DNA from: Actinocorallia sp039871655 | GTDB lineage: Bacteria; Actinomycetota; Actinomycetes; Streptosporangiales; Streptosporangiaceae | DNA length: 64,000 bases | NCBI RefSeq assembly: GCF_039871655.1 | Contig: NZ_JBDPLZ010000011.1 | Location: forward strand, 62,001-126,000 | Reading direction: 5' to 3' | Shown here: positions 49,123 to 57,867 of the stretch, in pieces | Layout: every line of letters begins with the position of its first letter | Position numbering within the stretch: the stretch's first letter is position 1 | Program-made: the position numbers and the translations under genes | The notes under the pieces: model-generated | Databases searched by the model: none | Seen by the model: only the letters and a program-made list of their open reading frames with translations | What the model was told of the DNA's origin: nothing

Positions 49123-49823
49123 GAACAGCTGTAGTGACCGGCGGCGGCTCGGGAATCGGGCGGGCCATCACCGAACGTCTGAGGGCCGACGGGCACCGCG
49201 TCGCCGTGCTCGACCTCGCCCCGCCGGACGCCGAGCACTCCTACAAGGCCGACGTGACCGACCGGGAGCAGATCGAGGAGGCGCTCGTCTCGATCCGAGC
49301 GGACCTGGGCCCGGTCACCATCCTGGTCAACGCGGCGGGGATGGACGGGTTCAAGCGTTTCGCCGACCTGAAGTTCGAGGTCTGGCAGCGGGTGATCGAC
49401 GTCAACCTGAACGGCGTCTTCCACTGCACGCAGGCCGTGCTCCCCGACATGGTCGAGGCGGGCTGGGGACGGGTCGTCAACATCTCCTCCTCCAGCGCGC
49501 ACTCCGGGCAGCAGTTCATGGCGCACTACGTGGCGGCCAAGTCCGCGGTCAACGGGCTGACCAAGGCGCTGGCGCTGGAGCTCGGCCCCTGCGGCGTCAC
49601 CGTCAACGCGGTGCCGCCCGGCTTCATCGACACCCCGATGCTGCGCAAGGCCGAGGAGCGCGGACTGCTCGGCGGAACGATCGACGACCACATCCAGCGG
49701 ACCCCCGTGCGCCGGGTCGGCCGGCCCGAGGACCTCGCCGCGACCTGCTCCTTCCTGGTCTCGGAGGAGGCCGGATACATCACCGGCCAGATCGTGGGAG
49801 TGAACGGCGGACGCAACACATGA
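49119..49823 (+). CDS. SDR-family oxidoreductase 2
   Basis: A 234-residue classical SDR. VVTGGGSGIGRAITERL binds the nucleotide, NAAGMDG is present, and NISSSSAHSGQQFMAHYVAAKSA supplies Ser-Tyr-Lys. AVPPGFIDTPM and GYITGQIVGVNGG complete the family. Four-bp overlap with the dioxygenase indicates a coupled reaction: the alcohol formed by hydroxylation would be oxidised here. Confidence 0.9.
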   Translation: MRTAVVTGGGSGIGRAITERLRADGHRVAVLDLAPPDAEHSYKADVTDREQIEEALVSIRADLGPVTILVNAAGMDGFKRFADLKFEVWQRVIDVNLNGVFHCTQAVLPDMVEAGWGRVVNISSSSAHSGQQFMAHYVAAKSAVNGLTKALALELGPCGVTVNAVPPGFIDTPMLRKAEERGLLGGTIDDHIQRTPVRRVGRPEDLAATCSFLVSEEAGYITGQIVGVNGGRNT

Positions 49824-49877
49824 GCTCCGGCAGGCGGCCGGGCCGAAGAAGCACCGAGAAAGAAGAGGACATCACCC

Positions 49878-50738
49878 ATGGGACGTGTTGAGGGCAAGGT
49901 CGCGTTCATCACGGGCGCAGCGCGCGGTCAGGGCCGCAGCCACGCGGTCCGGCTGGCCGAGGAGGGCGCCGACATCATCGCGGTCGACCTGTGCCGGAAC
50001 ATCTCGACTGTCGGATACGACCTGGCCGGGCCGGAGGACCTCAAGGAGACCGTCCGCCTGGTCGAGGAGAAGGGCCGCCGCATCGTGGCGGTGCAGGCCG
50101 ACGTGCGCGACGCCGCGCAGCTGCGCGAAGCCCTGGAACGCGGCATCGCCGAACTGGGCAAGGTCGACGTCGTGGTGGCGCAGGCCGGCATCGCCCCGCT
50201 GCACGGCGAGCCGCCGCTGCAGGCCTGGTCCGACGTCATCGACGTCAACCTGATCGGGACGATCAACGCGATCCAGGTCGCGCTGCCCCACCTCACCGCG
50301 GGCGCCTCGATCATCGCGGTCGGCTCGGCCGCCGCGCTCATGAACCACGGCATGGTCCAGGTCCCGGGCTCCAACCCCGGCGGGACCGGCTACGCCTTCG
50401 CCAAGCGCACGCTGTCCGCCTACGTCCACGAGCTCGCGACGAACCTCGCCCCGCACAACATCCGGGCCAACGTCGTGCACCCGACGAACTGCAACACGCC
50501 CATGCTGCAGAGCGAGCCGATGTACCGCTCGTTCCGCCCGGACCTGGAGAACCCGACCCGCGAGGACGCCGAGCCGGCGTTCGCGGTGCAGCAGGCCATG
50601 CCGGTGCGCCACATCGAGCCGATCGAGATCAGCAACGCCATCCTCTTCCTCGCCTCGGAGGAGTCCCGCTTCATGACCGGCACTCAGATGCGGGTCGACG
50701 CCGGCGGCTACCTGAAGTGGCACGACTTCCACGTCTGA
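49878..50738 (+). CDS. Mycofactocin-coupled SDR oxidoreductase
   Basis: A 286-residue SDR with the insert typical of mycofactocin-dependent enzymes (TIGR03971 type): AVDLCRNISTVGYDLAGPEDLKETVRLVE, then ADVRD. VFITGAARGQGRSHAVRLAEEGADI-like loop, VGSAAALMNHG and YAFAKRTLSAYVHE are present. These enzymes keep NAD tightly bound and pass electrons to mycofactocin, whose biosynthesis genes are not in the window. The start ATG 49878 follows GAAAGAAGAGG. It may oxidise a secondary alcohol. Confidence 0.87.
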   Translation: MGRVEGKVAFITGAARGQGRSHAVRLAEEGADIIAVDLCRNISTVGYDLAGPEDLKETVRLVEEKGRRIVAVQADVRDAAQLREALERGIAELGKVDVVVAQAGIAPLHGEPPLQAWSDVIDVNLIGTINAIQVALPHLTAGASIIAVGSAAALMNHGMVQVPGSNPGGTGYAFAKRTLSAYVHELATNLAPHNIRANVVHPTNCNTPMLQSEPMYRSFRPDLENPTREDAEPAFAVQQAMPVRHIEPIEISNAILFLASEESRFMTGTQMRVDAGGYLKWHDFHV

Positions 50739-50765
50739 TCAGAACGGCGAGGCCGACGCCCCGCC

Positions 50766-50800
50766 CCTGTCAGGCCCCGGCCTCGCCGGGGCCTGACAGG
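50766..50800 (+). terminator. Intrinsic terminator/attenuator hairpin
   Basis: A 16-bp perfect stem CCTGTCAGGCCCCGGC / GCCGGGGCCTGACAGG with a CTC loop lies between the SDR (ends 50738) and the ferredoxin gene. It would reduce or end read-through, so the ferredoxin-P450 genes may have their own promoter. Confidence 0.8.
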
Positions 50801-50839
50801 CGAGAACACCGATCCCGCCCCCGCGACAGGAGGAGAACC

Positions 50840-51031
50840 GTGAAGGTAAAGGTCGACCCGGAACGCTGCCAGGGCCACACCCTCTGCGCCATGAAGGCCC
50901 CGGAGGTCTTCGAACTGGACGACGTCGACGGCCACTCGTCGGTCATCGACGAGAACGTTCCGGCCGAGCTGGAAGGCAAGGTCATGGCGGCCGTCAGGTC
51001 CTGTCCTGAGAGAGCGATCTCCGTTTTCTGA
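50840..51031 (+). CDS. 3Fe-4S-type P450 ferredoxin
   Basis: A 63-residue ferredoxin of the type that supplies actinomycete P450s. Cluster ligands are Cys10, Cys16 (C-x2-H-x2-C, with His13 in the place of a fourth Cys) and Cys54 in SCPERAI. The GTG start at 50840 has AGGAGGA upstream. It lies 60 bp before the P450 gene and almost surely serves it. The electron donor to it is not obvious; the reductase at 40150 has its own 2Fe-2S domain. Confidence 0.9.
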   Translation: MKVKVDPERCQGHTLCAMKAPEVFELDDVDGHSSVIDENVPAELEGKVMAAVRSCPERAISVF

Positions 51032-51091
51032 ATCCCGGCGGTCTCGGGGGTCCGCCCCTCCCCACTCTCCCCGGCAAGGAAGGACGACACC

Positions 51092-52456
51092 GTGAGCACG
51101 GAAGACGTCGTCGGCGACGACGACCGCAAGAAGATCCAGTACCACTTCGACCGGCACGCCCCCGGATACCGCGAGCAGTTCGAGGAGATCACCCAGGAGA
51201 TGCACTCCCGGTGTCCCATCGCCTGGTCGGACACCTACGGCGGCCACTGGGTCGCCGCAGGCAACCGCGAGGTCTTCGAGCTCGCCGCCCGGTCCACCGA
51301 GTTCATCTCCAACGACCACGACCCTAAGGGCGAGCGGCGCGGATACAAGGGGATCATGATCCCCAACTCCCCGCGCGGGGACCGGGGCGGCTTCCTGGAG
51401 ATGGACCCGCCCGAGCAGCGCCATTACCGGCAGACGCTCAACCCGTACCTGTCCCCGGCCGCGATCAGCCGCTGGATCCCGGTGATCGACGAGATCATCC
51501 GCGCCGCCGTCGACGAGAGGATCGAAGAGGGCCGCATCGACTTCGTCGAGGACCTCGCCAACATCGTGCCGGCCGTCTTCACCCTGGCCATGATGGGCAT
51601 CCCGCTCAAGAACTGGACGATCTACAACGAGCCGGCGCACGCGGTGATCTACACGCCGCCGACCTCGCCCGACATCCAGCGGGTCGGGCAATTGCACGCC
51701 GCCATGCAGCGGGACCTGGTCGCCCAGATGACGGAGATCCGGGAGAACCCCCGGCCGGGTCTGGTGGACGCGCTCGTCCGCGCGGACATCGGCGGCAGGA
51801 CTCCCCCCGACAGCGAACTCCTGGGAGTGCTGTCCTTGCTCATCGGCGGCGGCTTCGACACCACGACGGCGCTCACCGCGCACGCCCTGGAGTGGCTCGG
51901 GGAGAACCCCGGGCAGCGGAACCGGCTCAGCCTCGAGCGCGGCGCCCTGCTCGACTCCGCGACCGAGGAGTTCCTGCGCTTCTACACTCCCGCCCCCGGC
52001 AACGGGCGCACGATCTCCGCGGACTGCGAGGTCCTCGGGACCCGCTTCAAGGAGGGAGACCGCCTGTGGCTGTCCTGGGCGATGGCCAACCGCGACCCCG
52101 CGGTCTTCGAGGAGCCCGGCAGGATCGACATGGAGCGCGAGGGCAACAGGCACGCCAGCTTCGGCCTGGGCATCCACCGCTGCATCGGCTCGAACGTCGC
52201 CCGCACGCTGTTCAAGCGGATGATCGTCCATGTGCTCGACCGGATGCCGGACTACGTGTGCGATCCCGAGGGCACGAGACACTACGACACGATCGGCGTC
52301 ATCAACGGCATGCGGAACCTGCCCGCCACCTTCACTCCGGGCCCCAGGCTCGGGGCGGGCCTCGACGAGACCCTCGAGAAGCTCCAGAAGATCTGTGACG
52401 AACAACGGCTCGCCGAGCCCGTCACGGTCCGCAAGGCCAGGGCCCAGGTCACCTGA
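51092..52456 (+). CDS. Cytochrome P450
   Basis: A 454-residue P450. The haem loop FGLGIHRCIG holds the proximal Cys; the I helix is LLIGGGFDTTTA, where Asp-Thr stands for the more usual Glu-Thr acid-alcohol pair; EEFLRFYTPA gives the ExxR motif. It would hydroxylate a substrate using O2 and electrons from the adjacent ferredoxin. Start GTG 51092 has AAGGAAGGACGAC upstream. Its fold resembles CYP107/CYP105-like bacterial enzymes, though I cannot assign a family. Confidence 0.92.
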   Translation: MSTEDVVGDDDRKKIQYHFDRHAPGYREQFEEITQEMHSRCPIAWSDTYGGHWVAAGNREVFELAARSTEFISNDHDPKGERRGYKGIMIPNSPRGDRGGFLEMDPPEQRHYRQTLNPYLSPAAISRWIPVIDEIIRAAVDERIEEGRIDFVEDLANIVPAVFTLAMMGIPLKNWTIYNEPAHAVIYTPPTSPDIQRVGQLHAAMQRDLVAQMTEIRENPRPGLVDALVRADIGGRTPPDSELLGVLSLLIGGGFDTTTALTAHALEWLGENPGQRNRLSLERGALLDSATEEFLRFYTPAPGNGRTISADCEVLGTRFKEGDRLWLSWAMANRDPAVFEEPGRIDMEREGNRHASFGLGIHRCIGSNVARTLFKRMIVHVLDRMPDYVCDPEGTRHYDTIGVINGMRNLPATFTPGPRLGAGLDETLEKLQKICDEQRLAEPVTVRKARAQVT

Positions 52457-52564
52457 CCTTGAGAGCCGACCATCAGGAGCCGGACGCGGCCTCCCTCCCG
52501 TCCGGGGGCGGTGGCCGGTCCGGACTCCCTTCACCAGCAGCACGAACAGTTTGAGGAGGCGATT

Positions 52565-54232
52565 GTGGCCGGGTCCTCGGGACGTCCCCTGCCCATGCTC
52601 ACACCGGAGAACGAGTTCTTCTGGACATCCGGGGCGGATGGCCGGTTGCGCTTCCAGGAGTGCGAGTCCTGTTCGGCCCTGATCCACCCGCCCCAGCCTG
52701 TCTGCCGGTACTGCCGGAAGACCCGGATCGGGGTGCGTGCCGTCTCCGGGTACGCCACGCTCATCGGCTTCACCGTCAACGAACGGTTCGGCCTGCCCGG
52801 CCTTCCGGCGCCCTACGTCGTGGCGCAGGTGGCGATCGAGGAGGACCCGCGGGTCCGGTTCACCACCAACGCCGTCGAGTGCGACCCGGCGGACCTGGTG
52901 CTGGGCATGCGCATGGAGGTCGTCTTCGAGCGGGTCGAGGACGTGTGGCTGCCGCTCTTCCGCCCCGCCGCCGAGCAGGGCGAGCCCGCCGGGCTTCCGC
53001 GTGACGAGATCGAGCCGGACCAGATGTGGCGCCACGTGCGCCCGATGCTCACGCCGGAGAAGTTCGAGGACAAGGTCGCGATCAGCGGCGTCGGCGCCTC
53101 GGAGATCGGCCGCCGCCTCATGGTCGACCCGCTGTCGCTGACCGTCCAGGCGTGCGAGCGCGCGGTCGCCGACGCCGGCCTGACCATGGACGACATCGAC
53201 GGCCTCGCCACGTACCCGGGCGCCGGGCCGTTCGGCGGGTTCGGCGAGGGCGGCGTGACCGCGCTGGAGTCCGCCCTGGGAATCCGGCCGGTCTGGCACA
53301 ACGGCGGCGGAGAGACCTTCGGCCCCGGCGGCTCGGTCATCGCGGCGATGATGGCGGTGGCCTGCGGGATGGCCCGGCACGTCCTGTGCTTCCGCACCCT
53401 CTGGGAGGCCACGTACAACGAGCTCACGCGGCAGGGGAGGATCACCCCGCCCGGCGGCCGGGCGGGCGGCGGCTCGGCCTGGCGGATGCCCTTCGGCTCG
53501 ACGTCGGCGGCGCACACCCTGGCCCAGAACGCCCAGCGGCACTTCCACCGCTACGGCACCACCCGCGAGACGCTCGGCTGGATCGCGCTGAACCAGCGGG
53601 CGAATGCCGCCCTCAACCCGACGGCGATCTATCGCGACCCGATGACGATGGACGACTACCTGAACGTCCGCACGATCACCACCCCGTTCGGGCTGTACGA
53701 CTGCGACGTGCCCTGCGACGGCTCCGTCGCCGTCATCGTCTCGGCCGTGGACGCCGCCCGGGACCTGGCCAAGCCGCCCATCCGGGTGGAGGCCGTCGGC
53801 ACCCAGATCATCGAGCGTCTCGAGTGGGACCAGAGCACTCTCACCCACGAGCCCCAGGTCCTCGGGCAGGCCGCCCACATGTGGACGCGCACCTCGCTGC
53901 GCCCGTCCGACGTCGACGTGGCCGAGTTGTACGACGGCTTCACCATCAACTGCCTGTCCTGGATCGAGGCGCTGGGCTTCTGCGGGATCGGCGAGGCCAA
54001 GGACTTCCTGGACGGCGGCAAGAACATCGCCCGCGACGGCGTCCTGCCGCTGAACACCCACGGCGGGCAGCTGTCCCACGGACGCACCCACGGCATGGGG
54101 CTGTTCCACGAGGCGGTCGTCCAGTTGCGCGGAGAGGGCGGGGAACGGCAGGTGCCGGACGCGAAGGTCGCCGCCGTCAGCAGCGGAGGCCTCACCCCCA
54201 GCGGCGCGATCCTCCTCAGGACGGACACGTGA
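52565..54232 (+). CDS. Fused DUF35 OB-fold protein and thiolase-like (SCP-x/Ltp2-type) aldolase/thiolase
   Basis: A 555-residue fusion. Residues 1-150 are a DUF35 unit: Cys33-x2-Cys36 and Cys47-x2-Cys50 zinc ribbon, then an OB-like barrel (GYATLIGFTVNE, VAQVAIEED). Residues from about 175 are a thiolase-fold protein of the lipid-transfer class (DKVAISGVGASEIGRR, DVAELYDGFTINCLSWIEALGF, NTHGGQLSHGRTHGMG). In steroid side-chain breakdown Ltp2 and the DUF35 part of ChsH2 form a retro-aldolase. Here both are joined. GTG 52565 with GAGGAGG upstream is the start. Reaction, thiolysis or retro-aldol cleavage, is undecided. Confidence 0.85.
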   Translation: MAGSSGRPLPMLTPENEFFWTSGADGRLRFQECESCSALIHPPQPVCRYCRKTRIGVRAVSGYATLIGFTVNERFGLPGLPAPYVVAQVAIEEDPRVRFTTNAVECDPADLVLGMRMEVVFERVEDVWLPLFRPAAEQGEPAGLPRDEIEPDQMWRHVRPMLTPEKFEDKVAISGVGASEIGRRLMVDPLSLTVQACERAVADAGLTMDDIDGLATYPGAGPFGGFGEGGVTALESALGIRPVWHNGGGETFGPGGSVIAAMMAVACGMARHVLCFRTLWEATYNELTRQGRITPPGGRAGGGSAWRMPFGSTSAAHTLAQNAQRHFHRYGTTRETLGWIALNQRANAALNPTAIYRDPMTMDDYLNVRTITTPFGLYDCDVPCDGSVAVIVSAVDAARDLAKPPIRVEAVGTQIIERLEWDQSTLTHEPQVLGQAAHMWTRTSLRPSDVDVAELYDGFTINCLSWIEALGFCGIGEAKDFLDGGKNIARDGVLPLNTHGGQLSHGRTHGMGLFHEAVVQLRGEGGERQVPDAKVAAVSSGGLTPSGAILLRTDT

Positions 54233-55170
54233 CGCCCCGCGAGGCCGGTCTGGCGGTGGACGCTCCCGTGGAGCCGCTCACCGGCGGCGGCCCCGGCGTT
54301 CCCCTGACCGTCGAGGTCGGCGGCATCCCGATGTCGGCGCGGCTCCAGGAGGCTCAGAACCCTCGAGCCGTGGTCCTGGCCCTGCACGGCGGCGCGACGA
54401 CGAGCCTGTACTACGACGCGCCGAACCGGCCGAGGCTGTCGCTGCTGCGGGCCGGCGCGGCGCTCGGGTTCACCGTCCTGGCCCTGGACCGTCCGGGATA
54501 CGGCGCCTCCGCCGCCCACGCGGCGGAGCTGAACTCCGCGGCCCGGAGAGTCGACCTCGCCTACGCGGCGGTGGAGCGGATGCTGGAGGGGCGGCCCCGG
54601 GGCGCGGGCGTGTTCCTGATGGCGCATTCGAGCGGCTGTGAACTCGCCGTCCGGATGGCGGGAGACGAGCGCGGCGCGGACCTGCTCGGCCTGGAGCTCG
54701 CCGGTACCGGACGGCACCGCCACGAACGCGCCATGCGGCTCTGGGAGGACTGGCGGGGGCGGGAGAGGGAGGCGCGAGAGGGCCTGCGCGCCATTCTCTG
54801 GGGGCCGCCCCACCTCTATCCGGACGATCTCGTCGGCGGCTACAGTGTCTCGGCTTCCGCGCCTCCCTACGAGGGCGTCGAGGCGGAGTCCTGGCCGCGC
54901 GGCCTCCCCGGTCTCGCCGCCCGGATACCGGTCCCCGTCCACTACAGCCTCGGGGACCACGAGATGTGGTGGCGGTCCGGTTCTCAGGCGTTGGAGGACA
55001 TCGCGTCCCTGTTCACCGCCTCTCCCCTGGTCTCCGTCCACGAGCAGGCGGGCGGCGGACACAACCTGAGTCTCGGGAACTCGGCCCTGGCCTACCACCT
55101 TCGAGTCCTGTCGTTCGTCGAGGAATGCGTACTCGCCCGCCGGAGCGCGGGCGCCGGGAGGGTGAACTGA
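54229..55170 (+). CDS. Alpha/beta hydrolase
   Basis: A 313-residue hydrolase. VLALHGGATTSLYYD is the oxyanion region, FLMAHSSGCELAVRMAG contains the nucleophile Ser (in the GxSxG place as AHSSG), SLGDHEMWW the acid and AGGGHNLS the His. The start GTG 54229 overlaps the fusion gene's stop (GTGA). It probably cleaves an ester or lactone in the pathway. The following DoxX gene overlaps by one base. Confidence 0.85.
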   Translation: MTPREAGLAVDAPVEPLTGGGPGVPLTVEVGGIPMSARLQEAQNPRAVVLALHGGATTSLYYDAPNRPRLSLLRAGAALGFTVLALDRPGYGASAAHAAELNSAARRVDLAYAAVERMLEGRPRGAGVFLMAHSSGCELAVRMAGDERGADLLGLELAGTGRHRHERAMRLWEDWRGREREAREGLRAILWGPPHLYPDDLVGGYSVSASAPPYEGVEAESWPRGLPGLAARIPVPVHYSLGDHEMWWRSGSQALEDIASLFTASPLVSVHEQAGGGHNLSLGNSALAYHLRVLSFVEECVLARRSAGAGRVN

Positions 55171-55676
55171 TGGAAGCGGAAGCAGCCGCGCTGCTGCTCG
55201 TACGGGCGGTCGTGGGAATCACCATGATCGCGCACGGCTACAACCACTGGAGGGGCGGAGGCCGCATCGAGGGCACCGCCCGCTGGTTCGGCGGACTCGG
55301 GCTCAAGCACGGGACGCTCCAGGCCTGGATGAGCGTGGTCACCGAGATCGGCGCGGGCCTCCTGCTGGTCGCCGGCCTGCTCACGCCGCTGGCCTGCGCC
55401 GCGGTCGTCTCCGTGATGCTCGTGGCCGGGCTCCTCGCCCACCGCAAGAACGGGTTCTTCGTCTTCAAGGACGGCTACGAGTACGTCCTCGTCCTGGGCG
55501 CGACCTGCCTGGCGCTGGCGCTGCTGGGCCCCGGCGACTGGTCCGTCGACGAGGCCGCGGGCATCACCGTCGACGGCTGGACCGGCGGTGGCATCGCACT
55601 CGGCGTGGCCGTGGCGGCGACCGCCGGGATGCTCGCGACCTTCTGGCGACCGGAGAAGACCGAGACGTCCGTCTGA
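55170..55676 (+). CDS. DoxX-family membrane protein
   Basis: A 168-residue protein with four predicted membrane segments, the first around LLLVRAVVGITMIAHGYNHW. DoxX proteins include a subunit of thiosulfate:quinone oxidoreductase and small membrane proteins of catabolic clusters; their roles are often unknown. Start and previous stop overlap (TGATG). The gene ends the run of four coupled genes that begins at 52565. Confidence 0.8.
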   Translation: MEAEAAALLLVRAVVGITMIAHGYNHWRGGGRIEGTARWFGGLGLKHGTLQAWMSVVTEIGAGLLLVAGLLTPLACAAVVSVMLVAGLLAHRKNGFFVFKDGYEYVLVLGATCLALALLGPGDWSVDEAAGITVDGWTGGGIALGVAVAATAGMLATFWRPEKTETSV

Positions 55677-55718
55677 CTCCGCCTGCCCTCTCTGTTCCCT
55701 CCCACCCAAGGAAGAGAA

Positions 55719-55778
55719 ATGAGTAGATCCGCCCCCACCCCTCCGGTTTCCCGCGTCCATCGGCGGGAGGCCCGCTGA
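55719..55778 (+). CDS. Putative 19-residue leader peptide upstream of the dehydrogenase
   Basis: An ATG at 55719 is preceded by AAGGAAGAG, an excellent ribosome site, and reads MSRSAPTPPVSRVHRREAR before a TGA that overlaps the ATG of the next gene (TGATG). The dehydrogenase itself has no strong ribosome site, so its translation may depend on this small frame. Function as a coupling leader is inferred; a chance open frame cannot be excluded. Confidence 0.4.
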   Translation: MSRSAPTPPVSRVHRREAR

Positions 55779-56596
55779 TGCGCGTCGGGTTCATCGGCCT
55801 GGGCATCCAGGGCGCCCCCATGGCGCGTCGGATCATCGACGCGGGCTACGAGACGACCCTGTGGGCACGACGCCCCGCCTCACTGGAGCCGTTCTCCGGC
55901 ACCTCCGCGCGGGTCGCCGCCTCCCCCGCGGAACTGGCCGCGGACTGCGACGTCGTCTGCGTCTGCGTGGTCGACGACGCCGACGTCGAAGAGGTCCTCA
56001 CCGGCGACCGCGGCGTGCTGGCCGGGCTGCGGCCGGGCGGTGCGGTCGTCGTGCACAGCACCGTCCACCCCGACACCTGCCGCAGGCTGGCCGAGCTGGC
56101 CGCGGAGCAAGGCGTGCGACTGGTGGACGCGCCGGTGAGCGGAGGCCCCTCGGCCGCGGCCGAAGGCCGCCTTCTGGTGATGGCGGGCGGCGAGACCGAG
56201 ACCGTCGAACGCTGCCGCCCGGTGTTCGCGACCTACGCCGAGCCCATCATCCACATGGGTCCCGTCGGCTCCGGCCAGTTCGCCAAGCTCCTGAACAACC
56301 TGCTCTTCACCGCCCATCTGGCGACCGCCGCCAGCACGTTCGCCCTCGGCCGCTCCCTGGGAGTCGACTCCGCCGCCCTCGCCGAGGTCATCTCCCACGG
56401 CACCGGCTTCAGCTTCGCGCTGACCCGGGTCGGCGCCGCCGGGGGCACCCTGGAGCGGATGGCCCCCGTCGCGGGCCCCCTGCTCCAGAAGGACGTCCGG
56501 CTGATCGCCGAACTCGCCGAGACGGCCGGAGCCTCGGCGGGCACCGTCCTCGCCGCCGCCGACGACGCCCTGGGCCTCATGAAGCATCCCCGCTGA
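55778..56596 (+). CDS. 3-hydroxyisobutyrate dehydrogenase-like NAD(P)-dependent oxidoreductase 2
   Basis: A 272-residue beta-hydroxyacid dehydrogenase: GFIGLGIQGAPMARRI, VDAPVSGGPSAAAEGRLLVMAGG and GSGQFAKLLNNLLF with the catalytic Lys. It is a paralogue of the protein at 35038 and probably has a related substrate. It is coupled to the 19-codon leader upstream and to the following gene by a TGATG overlap at 56594-56598. Confidence 0.88.
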   Translation: MRVGFIGLGIQGAPMARRIIDAGYETTLWARRPASLEPFSGTSARVAASPAELAADCDVVCVCVVDDADVEEVLTGDRGVLAGLRPGGAVVVHSTVHPDTCRRLAELAAEQGVRLVDAPVSGGPSAAAEGRLLVMAGGETETVERCRPVFATYAEPIIHMGPVGSGQFAKLLNNLLFTAHLATAASTFALGRSLGVDSAALAEVISHGTGFSFALTRVGAAGGTLERMAPVAGPLLQKDVRLIAELAETAGASAGTVLAAADDALGLMKHPR

Positions 56597-57654
56597 TGGA
56601 AGGCGTTCCCTTGACCGAGAGCACCCGACGGTACCGGGTCGTCCAGTGGGCCACCGGGAACATCGGCACCCGTGCGCTGCGGCATGTCATCGAGCACCCG
56701 GACCTGGTCCTGGCCGGGCTGTACGTCCACAGCGCGCACAAGACCGGGACCGACGCCGGTGAGCTGTGCGGGCTGGCGCCGACCGGCGTCACCGCGACCG
56801 GGAACCTCGACGAGATCGTGGCGCTCGGCGCGGACTGCGTCCTGTACATGCCCGCCGCGTGCGACTTCGACGAGGTGTGTCGGCTGCTGGAGTCGGGCGC
56901 GAACATCGTCACGACCCGGGGCGAGTTCCACCACCCGGGCAGCATGGACCCCGGCGTGCGCGAGCGGGTCGAGGCCGCCTGCGAGCGCGGCGGCACCTCG
57001 ATCCACAGCACCGGGAGCAGCCCCGGATTCATCACCGAGGCCGTCCCGCTGGTGCTCACCTCGATCCAGCGGCGGCTCGACTCCCTGACGATCAACGAGT
57101 TCGCCGACCTCTCGCGGCGCGACTCGCCGGATCTTCTCTTCAACGTGATGGGCTTCGGTAGGCCGCCCGCGGCGCTCGACGAACGGCGGCTGACCCACGG
57201 GAAGGTCAGCTTCGGTCCGTCTCTGCGCGCCGTCGCCGACGCGCTGTCGATGCCCCTCGACTCGCTGGAGGCGGGAGGAGAGGTCGCAGTCGCGAGCCGC
57301 ACCGTCCGCATCGCTGCGGGCACCTTGGAGGCCGGTACCGTGGCCGCCCAGCGGATCACGGTCTCGGGCATGCGGGCCGGACGCCCGGTGCTGAACTTCC
57401 GCGCCACCTGGTACTGCACCACCGAGATAGCCGCGGACTGGGACATCCGTCCCACCGGCTGGCACATCACGGTCGAAGGCGACTCCCCGCTCGACATCGA
57501 CATGCGCCTCGCGGTGCCCATCGAGAAGATGGGCGAGGCCTCACCCGGTTTCACCGCCAACCGCGCCGTCAACGCCGTGCCCGTCGTCTGCGGCGCGTCC
57601 CCGGGGATCCGCACGGCGGCCGACCTGCCCCAGGTCGTCGCCGCCCTCGGGTAG
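56596..57654 (+). CDS. DapB-like NAD(P)-dependent dehydrogenase family protein
   Basis: A 352-residue protein. VVQWATGNIGTRALRHVIEHPDLVLAGLYVHSAHKTG is the signature of an actinobacterial family annotated as dihydrodipicolinate reductase-like or amine dehydrogenase-like; TRGEFHHPGSMDPG and STGSSPGFITEAVPL follow. It is not lysine-pathway DapB (too long). A TTG 15 bp later is an alternative start. Chemistry on the pathway intermediate is unknown. Confidence 0.8.
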   Translation: MEGVPLTESTRRYRVVQWATGNIGTRALRHVIEHPDLVLAGLYVHSAHKTGTDAGELCGLAPTGVTATGNLDEIVALGADCVLYMPAACDFDEVCRLLESGANIVTTRGEFHHPGSMDPGVRERVEAACERGGTSIHSTGSSPGFITEAVPLVLTSIQRRLDSLTINEFADLSRRDSPDLLFNVMGFGRPPAALDERRLTHGKVSFGPSLRAVADALSMPLDSLEAGGEVAVASRTVRIAAGTLEAGTVAAQRITVSGMRAGRPVLNFRATWYCTTEIAADWDIRPTGWHITVEGDSPLDIDMRLAVPIEKMGEASPGFTANRAVNAVPVVCGASPGIRTAADLPQVVAALG

Positions 57655-57867
57655 GGACGGCACGCCGAATCGCCGGGTCGGAGCATGCGCCGCCCGTCCG
57701 GAACTGCCATGCTGTCGTCCTGGTGTTCCCCGGACCAGGAGGCCGACTTCGATGACCGCGGCCTCCTTCCCTGAGCTGCCCCCGGTCCCGGGGGCGCCAC
57801 CGCGCCGGGTGGCGTCCCCGGGCCTGGAGGCGCCCGAATGGGCCCCGTCACTCGGGCTCCTGGCGCC

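Noticed and set aside
50708..54109. Very long open frame on the minus strand (over 1100 codons) opposite the ferredoxin, P450 and fusion genes
   Set aside because: It arises from high GC at third positions of the real + strand genes. The product is low-complexity (rich in Gly, Asp, Val, Arg) with no domain, and it covers three well-recognised genes.
57752..57772. Tiny frame after AGGAGG at 57737-57742
   Set aside because: Only six codons before TGA, out of frame with the amidohydrolase and not coupled to it.
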